NCBI GenBank assembly: GCA_017559685.1
Contig: JAFYQY010000113.1
Coordinates: 1 to 13,787 of the forward strand
From: Alistipes sp.
GTDB taxonomy: Bacteria; Bacteroidota; Bacteroidia; Bacteroidales; Rikenellaceae
Reading direction: 5' to 3'
Length of the DNA: 13,787 nucleotides
In this document: positions 6,026 to 11,904 of the stretch, one piece after another
Layout of the letters: the number at the start of each line of letters is the position of its first letter
Position numbering within the stretch: position 1 is the stretch's first letter
The notes under the pieces: model-generated
The model's database searches: none
What the model was told of the DNA's origin: nothing
What the model saw: only the letters and a program-made list of their open reading frames with translations
Program-made: the position numbers and the translations under genes

Positions 6026-8068
6026 TTATTTGAAAGTGCTTGTTGCATTTCTCAGACCACCTGCCATACCGCCGATGCCCATACCGCCACCACTACTCTG
6101 CTGTTCGTGCTGGTGTTTCTTGCCCTTATTCTCTTCGTGCTTCTTCTGCCACTCCTCGTAGAGCTTCTTCAGGCGAGACTCCTCCTTATCGTCGAGCATC
6201 TTCACCAAGTTCTCCATAGTCATCGGCATAAAGACTTTGCGCATATCGATATTGATCTCGAAATCCCAATTCATCTTCGTGGTGAAGAGATCCTCATCAC
6301 GCTCGTTGAAGTAGGCCTCGGCACGCTCGGGTTGCAAGCCTGCGATAACGTCGCCCGCATCCCACTTGCCATTGCCATTCTTATCCTCGATAATACGCAG
6401 ACGTATCTCGCCTGGACTAACGTAGTTGAAGCGGTACTTGCCCGTCGTTACACTCTTCAACTCCTGCAAAGTCTTACCCGAAGAGTCGGTCAGAAGTAGG
6501 ATATAGCGGTTGTTGCCGTCGCCCTGAACATTCAACGATACGGTGGCAAACTTCTCGGGGTCGTAGGTGGCAAACTCCACCACTGTAGAGTCGTTCTCGT
6601 AGCCCATAACGTCGGTAACCGACTGCTTAGGGATATAGAGACGATAGTTGGTCTTCTCCTTCCAGTCGGCCTTGACCTGCCAACGACACATATTCAACGT
6701 GTCACGCTCAAGTCGCCACTTGATAGGTGTCGTCTTTTTATTCTCGTCTACGACAGCAATCTCCATCGCCGTAGTGTCCAACTTAACCGCAGGAGTACCG
6801 AAAGTTATATCAAAACCCTTCTCGGGGTTTATCTCCTTGCCCGCCGAAATCTTGAGTCCAAACGGATTCTTCGCATTCGGATCTTTGTACTCCTTGCCCT
6901 CGGCCTTTGCCTTCTCTTTCTCCTTCTCGAGGCGCAGACGCTCCTTCTCCTGCTCTTTGGTCTCGACCAACTTCCAAGCGAGCTTCAACGGCTCACGGGT
7001 TTTGGAGAGCTGACGCAACGAGTCGTGACGGTAGTAGACAATCTTACCCTTAATCGTGTCGGGCAACTGCTCGGCAGGAACATTAAACCACAACGCCACC
7101 GTATCACGACCATTGGTTTGAGGGTCAATCAAGATTTTGTCGCTCGGGATATTATCAAACTCCAACGAGTCGATGCGAGGATAGTCCGAATTGAAGTAGA
7201 GCATCGCCTTCTTCTGCTCGGGGCGCTGTGCGTCGACCAGTCGCTGATTCACGAAGGCCTTGTCGGTAAACATTCTGAAGTAGAGCTGTGGCTCGGCACT
7301 CGGATACATACGCAACGAGTCGAACCAGATAGCAAACTCAGGCATCTTAGCAGGGTTGTAGACCGTATCGAGCAGACCTACCATATCGGTGCCCGCCTCG
7401 TAGAGCTGATTGTCGTTCTTGTCGCCGATGGCGTAGATGCGGTAGTTCACAGGCTTGAGGTTCTGCGCAATGAAGATACCGTTATTCTGTGCTCGTGCAA
7501 TAACATCGGGCTTGCGATTGAAAATCGTAGAGTCGTAGCCAGGCGTCTTTGGCAGAGAGTCGGCAATATAGAACCAGATAAATGTTCGGCTTACGCTGTC
7601 GGCCTTATACGAGTCGGCGGTGTAGCCCGAGCACATCATAGAATCGACCTTATCTCCCGTCGAGAAGACGTAACGCATAGCGTTGAGTGGATTGCCCTCG
7701 TTGTTATCTCGAATGGCTGAGCCGAGGTCGATTGCGTAGGTGGTATTCTCCTTCAAGGTGTCACGAATAGTGATGACGATACCCTTGCCTCGAGTGGTCA
7801 ACAACGGCAACTTCTTCATTGCTGGCGAGACGAACATCTCCTTGTTCTGATCCTTAATCTGCACAAACTCGTTGAACTCGATATATATCTTCTTCGCCTT
7901 GAAGTTTGTGGCGAAGTTATCGGGGTCGAGCTTCACAATCACCGGCGGAATGGTATCCTTCGGGCCTCCTTCGGGTGTCATAATATTGGCACAACGCATA
8001 AAGAGTGCTCCTCCGAAAACGAACACTACCACTAAGCGCAGAAATATTTTGCAATTTTTAGTCATCAT
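6026..8068 (-). CDS. Large Ig-like domain (SbsA_Ig type) putative lipoprotein
   Basis: A 680-residue envelope protein of unknown function. After an N-terminal hydrophobic segment, Cys26 is followed by the Bacteroidetes family signature GGPKDTIPP at 34-42 and an Ig-like domain to about residue 138 (ending VFSTGD). The rest is beta-rich. It carries two acidic turn-like loops, DKNDNQLYEAGTD (216-228) and DKNGNGKWDAGD (562-573), resembling calcium-binding or prealbumin-like motifs. A Lys/Glu-rich helix lies at about 370-396, and a His/Gln/Gly-rich tail (HQHEQQSSGGGMGIGG) at about 652-667. The lipobox is poor: the residue before Cys26 is Arg, where small residues are expected, so lipidation is uncertain. 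Met1 and Met2 are both possible starts. It sits 10 nt after the small lipoprotein gene and 9 nt before the barrel gene. Confidence 0.82.
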   Translation of the reverse strand: MMTKNCKIFLRLVVVFVFGGALFMRCANIMTPEGGPKDTIPPVIVKLDPDNFATNFKAKKIYIEFNEFVQIKDQNKEMFVSPAMKKLPLLTTRGKGIVITIRDTLKENTTYAIDLGSAIRDNNEGNPLNAMRYVFSTGDKVDSMMCSGYTADSYKADSVSRTFIWFYIADSLPKTPGYDSTIFNRKPDVIARAQNNGIFIAQNLKPVNYRIYAIGDKNDNQLYEAGTDMVGLLDTVYNPAKMPEFAIWFDSLRMYPSAEPQLYFRMFTDKAFVNQRLVDAQRPEQKKAMLYFNSDYPRIDSLEFDNIPSDKILIDPQTNGRDTVALWFNVPAEQLPDTIKGKIVYYRHDSLRQLSKTREPLKLAWKLVETKEQEKERLRLEKEKEKAKAEGKEYKDPNAKNPFGLKISAGKEINPEKGFDITFGTPAVKLDTTAMEIAVVDENKKTTPIKWRLERDTLNMCRWQVKADWKEKTNYRLYIPKQSVTDVMGYENDSTVVEFATYDPEKFATVSLNVQGDGNNRYILLLTDSSGKTLQELKSVTTGKYRFNYVSPGEIRLRIIEDKNGNGKWDAGDVIAGLQPERAEAYFNERDEDLFTTKMNWDFEINIDMRKVFMPMTMENLVKMLDDKEESRLKKLYEEWQKKHEENKGKKHQHEQQSSGGGMGIGGMAGGLRNATSTFK

Positions 8069-8078
8069 TCTTCTCTAT

Positions 8079-8609
8079 CTATTCGTTTGCTGTCGCCTCG
8101 GGAGCCACAACAGTCCATCTATACCCATCCTTCGAGCCTTCGTAGTATGTTCCCGTCTTCCACTTGTGGAAGATGAGGGTAAGGTAGGTGTATGACAAAT
8201 TCTCCGCCTCGGCCTTGCGGTATATGTAGGCGTACATCTTAGCCTCGGGATATACCACCACTACCAATGCGGGTGCTCTATCTTGAAAGAGCGAAAGGTA
8301 GCTGTTCGAGAACTCCTCCGAGGTAAAAATCTCACTCTCGGCATCAGGCTCCGAGAGTTTATCGCCTGTCTCGGTGTTGGTAATAGTCTTGGCTGCGGCA
8401 TCCTCGTACGACACAACAGTCCAATCCTCCTTCTCGGTGTAGTAGAGGTAGGCGAAGCATCCTTCTGCTGCCACAGTTCCCTCACCCGACACCTTCTCAA
8501 CGAGGGTCTTTATTCGCAAAGTGGTATCGGTAGTCACTTTCTTGAAACAACCCGTCAAGGAGAGCATAGCCACCGCTACAACCACCATATTTCGTAAACT
8601 CTTAACCAT
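8079..8609 (-). CDS. Small lipoprotein of unknown function
   Basis: I do not recognise this family. The 176-residue protein has a convincing lipoprotein signal peptide (MVKSLRNMVVVAVAMLSLTGC, lipobox LTGC, Cys21). A mature domain of about 155 residues follows, rich in aromatic and acidic residues, with alternating strands such as GCFAYLYYTEKEDWTVVSYED, ALVVVVYPEAKMYAYIYRKA and SYTYLTLIFHKWKTGTYY. There is no catalytic motif; a small beta-sandwich or lipocalin-like fold is possible but only a guess. The ATG at 8609 overlaps the folK stop by 8 nt, which argues for coupled translation and for this start. The Ig-like gene follows 10 nt after the TAG. Cell location is inferred as periplasmic face or outer membrane. 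Confidence 0.75.
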   Translation of the reverse strand: MVKSLRNMVVVAVAMLSLTGCFKKVTTDTTLRIKTLVEKVSGEGTVAAEGCFAYLYYTEKEDWTVVSYEDAAAKTITNTETGDKLSEPDAESEIFTSEEFSNSYLSLFQDRAPALVVVVYPEAKMYAYIYRKAEAENLSYTYLTLIFHKWKTGTYYEGSKDGYRWTVVAPEATANE

Positions 8610-9075
8610 AAATCTTCTCTATCTTTTCGCCCAACTGCGCCTCGTTGCACTGCAACAGTTCGCACAATGGCACCTTCACAAATTCTCGCTCCATAATCAG
8701 CGGATGGGGCACCTTCAATCGCTCGGTCGAGATATGCTTCTCGTCGTAGAAGAGGATATCCAAGTCCAACGTTCTCGAGCAGTAACGCTCGCCACTCTCC
8801 GCCTTTATCTTCTGCTCCTCCTCACGGTTGCGTCCCAACAGATTTTCGACCTCCTGCAACGCATCGAGCAAAGCCTCCGCTTCGAGTGCAGTCGCCACCT
8901 CCCAAGCCGAGTTCACAAAGAGCAGCTCGCTCTCGAAGCCCCACGCTCTACTCTCGTAGTTCTGCGACCTTGCAACAACCCGAACACCTCGCTCCGAGAG
9001 CAGTCGCTCCGCCTCGACAAAGCGCTCGGCAACATTGCCGACGTTACCTCCCGCCAATACTATCGCTCGGTGCAT
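8602..9075 (-). CDS. folK: 2-amino-4-hydroxy-6-hydroxymethyldihydropteridine pyrophosphokinase
   Basis: Transfers pyrophosphate from ATP to hydroxymethyl-dihydropterin in folate synthesis (cytoplasm). The 157-residue length is normal. The N-terminus IVLAGGNVGN corresponds to the family's GSNLGD, SQNYESRAWGFESELLFVNSAW matches the pterin/ATP-binding middle segment, RTLDLDILFYD at 101-111 supplies the two Mg-binding aspartates (D104, D106), and VPHPLIMEREFVKVPL closes the domain. I start at ATG 9075, which shares one base with the holB stop (TGATG). A longer in-frame extension upstream lies inside holB and is not conserved sequence. The stop overlaps the next lipoprotein gene. No other folate gene (folP, folB, folE) is in the window. 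Confidence 0.93.
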   Translation of the reverse strand: MHRAIVLAGGNVGNVAERFVEAERLLSERGVRVVARSQNYESRAWGFESELLFVNSAWEVATALEAEALLDALQEVENLLGRNREEEQKIKAESGERYCSRTLDLDILFYDEKHISTERLKVPHPLIMEREFVKVPLCELLQCNEAQLGEKIEKIYG

Positions 9076-10223
9076 CACTTTCCAAAGTTTATGTATCGAC
9101 TCGTAGCCAACGCAAAGTACGAGAATACAATGCGTGGGTCGCCATTCTGTCGCAATCGTCGCAACGCCTCCTCCAGCAACTCGACGATCGCCTCGATATT
9201 CTCCGAGCCGATATATGGCGAGAACTTCGAGCAGAAGTCCGCCTCCTCGCCCCACAGGTATGAAGCCTCCTTCACACCTGCGTGGGTAATGTACGCCTCA
9301 CGCAACAAGCGTGCGAAGTCAGCCATCAAGCCCATCTGTCGCTCACGAGAGAGCGCAGCAACCTCGTCAGCCCAATTCAACAACTCGAGGTGCTTATTGA
9401 GGTAACAGTGGCGCATCATCGTGCGGAAAAGGTTGAAATTCTCGTTTCGAATCTCATCCTCGTCGCCCGAGAGAATCTGTCTCAGCAACAACAAATCGCC
9501 ACACGAAAGGCGTGCCATATTGCGCACCTCCGCCTCGTCGGTAATGCCACTCTTGCGAATCTCGTCAATCAAATCCTCGTTCGAGAGACGTGGCACACTC
9601 ACCTCCTGCGTACGGGAGAGAATCGTACCGAGTATCTTGTCGGTATGCTCCGCCACGAGGATAAAAATCGTATCCTCCCACGGCTCCTCCAAGATTTTCA
9701 ATATCATATTGGCAGCCCTTTCGTTCATCGTCTCGGGCAACCATATAAGCATAGTCTTGTACTTCGATGCAAACGACTTGAACGAGAGTTTGCGAATTAT
9801 CTCCTCCGCCTCACGCACTGCGATAGCACCCTTCAAGGTCTTACCCAAATCGAGGGTGTCGTACCACTGCTGCGCCGAGAAGTAACCGCCCGTACGCTCG
9901 AATAGCGAACGAAACTCGTTTATAAAGTCGGTTGCAACCAAGCCATTAGTTGGCTTCTTGCCCTGCTTGTTCACAGGGAACACCAAGTGGAGGTCGGGGT
10001 GCGCCAACTTCTCGATCTGACGGCACGACGGACACTCTCCACACGAGTCGCCATTGCGACGATTGGTGCAGTGGAGATACTGCGTATAGGCCAAAGCCAA
10101 GGCGAGCGTTCCCGAGCCTGCGGCACCCACAAAGAGCTGTGCGTGACTGATACGACCGCCGTCAATACCCGCAGCAAGTCGTCGTTTAAGTTCGGTATGT
10201 CCCTTTACATCGCAAAACTTCAT
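9075..10223 (-). CDS. holB: DNA polymerase III subunit delta'
   Basis: Clamp-loader subunit of the replicative polymerase, cytoplasmic. The 382-residue AAA+-type protein shows ISHAQLFVG leading into a degenerate P-loop (GAAGSGTL, 33-40). A four-cysteine zinc module follows (C52, C61, C64, C67, with CGECPSC). Next come HPDLHLVFP, the helix of the ATPase core NERAANMILKILEEPWEDT at 167-185, and SRTQ at 203-206 in place of the usual SRCQ. The C-terminal third is helical, as expected for the collar domain. The P-loop lysine is replaced by Thr39, so ATP hydrolysis is unlikely; delta' is a stator in this complex. The ATG overlaps the flippase stop by 4 nt (ATGA) and the stop overlaps the folK start by 1 nt. 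Confidence 0.93.
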   Translation of the reverse strand: MKFCDVKGHTELKRRLAAGIDGGRISHAQLFVGAAGSGTLALALAYTQYLHCTNRRNGDSCGECPSCRQIEKLAHPDLHLVFPVNKQGKKPTNGLVATDFINEFRSLFERTGGYFSAQQWYDTLDLGKTLKGAIAVREAEEIIRKLSFKSFASKYKTMLIWLPETMNERAANMILKILEEPWEDTIFILVAEHTDKILGTILSRTQEVSVPRLSNEDLIDEIRKSGITDEAEVRNMARLSCGDLLLLRQILSGDEDEIRNENFNLFRTMMRHCYLNKHLELLNWADEVAALSRERQMGLMADFARLLREAYITHAGVKEASYLWGEEADFCSKFSPYIGSENIEAIVELLEEALRRLRQNGDPRIVFSYFALATSRYINFGK

Positions 10224-11689
10224 CGTTTACCCCTCCTCAAAAAATGTTTTAACATCGCTACGACATCTATCTTCTCACGCCATACTGCGTAGGCCAAATA
10301 GAGAACGATAAACAGGGTCGAAAGCGTATAGTGCAAAAGTTCGTTTGGCAACTCCACCCACTCCGACACGAAGAATATCGCCAACGCCAATGCGATATAC
10401 TCGGCCATACGACCAAACTGATATGGCGTAGGATAGAAAATTCTATTCAACACAATGCTTACTGCCACCATCACAACCTCGGCAGCAAAGCGGCTCCAAG
10501 CGGCTCCGTAGTAGCCCAACTGCGGTATCAGCAAAAATCCGAAACCAACCGATGCAACCAAGCCCGTAAGGGTTATCCACAAGGCGAACTTCGTCTTCTC
10601 CTCACGCTTATACCAGAACGAGAGGTTGAGCCAAACGCCACTCAGGATATTTGCTCCGAGCACCACCGGCAAGATGTGTATTCCCTCACGGAAATCTCGT
10701 CCCACAATCAGCGCAAATACGTCACGATAGAGGGCAATGCCGAGGAAGATAAACATCGATACCATCACGAAGTACTTCAATGCCGCAGCGTTCATCGCCA
10801 CGAACTCCTCCTTGCGGTAGTTTGCCAAGAAGAACGGCTCAGCAGCCAAGCGATACATCTGCGTAAAGAGTGTCATCACAACGGCAATCTTGGTAATTGC
10901 TCCGTAGATGCCGAGTTGCGCCATCGACTCCTCGGGCACGAGGTACTTGATAAGTTGGCGGTCGATAAACTCATTCGCCGTGCCTGCAATACCCGACAAC
11001 AAAAGCGGCAACGAGTAGGCAAAAATCACAAGTAGCAACGCCTTATCAATTCGCAGGCTTATACGCCCCGATGCCACAAGCACCGCCACAAGCGTAACCA
11101 CACTTGCCAACAAGTTCGCAACAAATGCCCAGCCAACACCAAAGTCGCTCTCGAAGAGTCCGACACCCCAGAAGGCAAATGCAAGACCCACCTGCAGGAT
11201 GATATTGAAGAGTTTGAGCAGCACGAAGGTCATCGCCTTACCCTGCTCACGCAAGCGTGCAAACGGGATGCAGGCCATAACATCCATCATCACAATGGCT
11301 GCTACAGAGACTACATAGAGTGGATTTTGCACATAGTCGGCACCCATCAACGCCGACGCCTCGTTGCGGAAGATAGCCACCACCGCAAAGAACAAGAGCG
11401 ACGCCAACGAAGTTACACCCCACGTCGTTGCAAAGAGTTTGCGTTTGCTCTGCGCCACATCGCCACCCTCGGCTTCGGCCTTAGCCGCAAAGCGGAAGTA
11501 GCTCGACTCCATACCCATAGTGAGCACCACAAGGGCAAACGGAATCAAGGCGTAGACATCGGTGATTATGCCGTACGACTCGACACCAAAGATACGGGTA
11601 TAGAAGGGCGTCAGCAGGTAACTCAACATTCTGCCGAGTATAGTGCTGATACCATATATTGCCGTCTGCTTTGCAAGTTTTTCGAGCAT
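10220..11689 (-). CDS. Polysaccharide/oligosaccharide flippase (Wzx-like, MVF/MOP family)
   Basis: Inner-membrane protein of 489 residues with about 12-14 predicted TM helices, probably moving lipid-linked oligosaccharide across the inner membrane. Family features include the N-terminal KQTAIYGISTILGRMLSYLL, the TPFYTRIFGVESYGIITDVY loop, GMESSYFRF, FIDRQLIKYLVP in the centre and QLGYYGAAWSRFAAE near the C-terminus. I chose ATG 11689 over upstream in-frame starts (11725 and beyond). It gives the conserved MLEKLAKQTAIYG start and follows GGAGAAGAT, while the upstream codons fall in a leader hairpin. A promoter and a leader of roughly 70 nt precede it. It leads the operon with holB and folK, an unusual pairing with housekeeping genes. 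The actual glycan (O-antigen, capsule or protein glycan) cannot be told. Confidence 0.88.
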   Translation of the reverse strand: MLEKLAKQTAIYGISTILGRMLSYLLTPFYTRIFGVESYGIITDVYALIPFALVVLTMGMESSYFRFAAKAEAEGGDVAQSKRKLFATTWGVTSLASLLFFAVVAIFRNEASALMGADYVQNPLYVVSVAAIVMMDVMACIPFARLREQGKAMTFVLLKLFNIILQVGLAFAFWGVGLFESDFGVGWAFVANLLASVVTLVAVLVASGRISLRIDKALLLVIFAYSLPLLLSGIAGTANEFIDRQLIKYLVPEESMAQLGIYGAITKIAVVMTLFTQMYRLAAEPFFLANYRKEEFVAMNAAALKYFVMVSMFIFLGIALYRDVFALIVGRDFREGIHILPVVLGANILSGVWLNLSFWYKREEKTKFALWITLTGLVASVGFGFLLIPQLGYYGAAWSRFAAEVVMVAVSIVLNRIFYPTPYQFGRMAEYIALALAIFFVSEWVELPNELLHYTLSTLFIVLYLAYAVWREKIDVVAMLKHFLRRGKR

Positions 11690-11725
11690 ATCTTCTCCGT
11701 TTTTCGTTTCGTCTCGCACCCACAT

Positions 11726-11744
11726 ATACGCATCATTTGCGTAT
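11726..11744 (-). other. Hairpin in the flippase 5' leader
   Basis: A perfect 7-bp stem (ATACGCA at 11726-11732 with TGCGTAT at 11738-11744) encloses a 5-nt loop. It lies within the predicted leader of the flippase mRNA, about 37 nt upstream of the ATG. No T tract follows on the minus strand, so it is not a terminator. A regulatory or stabilising role is possible but unproven. Confidence 0.4.
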
Positions 11745-11764
11745 GCGCACGAGCATACAAGGTG

Positions 11765-11795
11765 CAAATATACAAATCTAATTGAGATTTGGCAA
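11765..11795 (-). promoter_or_regulatory. Predicted Bacteroidetes-type promoter for the flippase operon
   Basis: Reading the minus strand, TTG at 11795-11793 is followed after 20 nt by TATATTTG (11772-11765). This fits the Bacteroidetes -33 TTG / -7 TAnnTTTG consensus recognised by the primary sigma factor. Transcription would begin near 11758, giving a leader of about 70 nt. A second box, TAGATTTG (11780-11773), overlaps it with a TTTG 17 nt upstream, a poorer spacing. This is based on consensus only. Confidence 0.6.
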
Positions 11796-11840
11796 TTCAA
11801 AGGCGATAATTATTGGCCACAATGGGCTTTTTAGGAGATA

Positions 11841-11874
11841 TTTTGCGACTATTCACTAAAATTTGCTAACTTTG
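11841..11874 (+). promoter_or_regulatory. Predicted Bacteroidetes-type promoter for the GH3 gene
   Basis: TTTTG (11841-11845) and TAACTTTG (11867-11874) are separated by 21 nt, a good fit to the TTTG / TAnnTTTG consensus. The expected start point is about 11880, leaving a short, A-rich leader of roughly 25 nt before ATG 11905, which is typical of Bacteroidetes genes that lack a Shine-Dalgarno site. It faces away from the flippase promoter about 70 nt to its left. Confidence 0.65.
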
Positions 11875-11904
11875 TGAAAAATAAACACTAAAAATTTCGT
11901 ACCG

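Noticed and set aside
7025..7720. 231-residue + strand ORF antisense to the Ig-like gene
   Set aside because: It mirrors the codon bias of the real gene (few TTA, CTA and TCA codons), has no motif, no promoter and no gene-like start context.
8521..9405. 294-residue + strand ORF antisense to folK and holB
   Set aside because: It crosses two well-supported genes and their junction, with no recognisable domain.
10331..11035. 234-residue + strand ORF antisense to the flippase
   Set aside because: Rich in His, Arg and Gln, as expected for the complement of hydrophobic membrane-protein codons; a shadow frame.
11690..11800. N-terminal extension of the flippase (starts at 11800 or 11725)
   Set aside because: The extension lacks family similarity, covers the predicted promoter and leader hairpin, and the conserved N-terminus begins at the Met codon at 11689.
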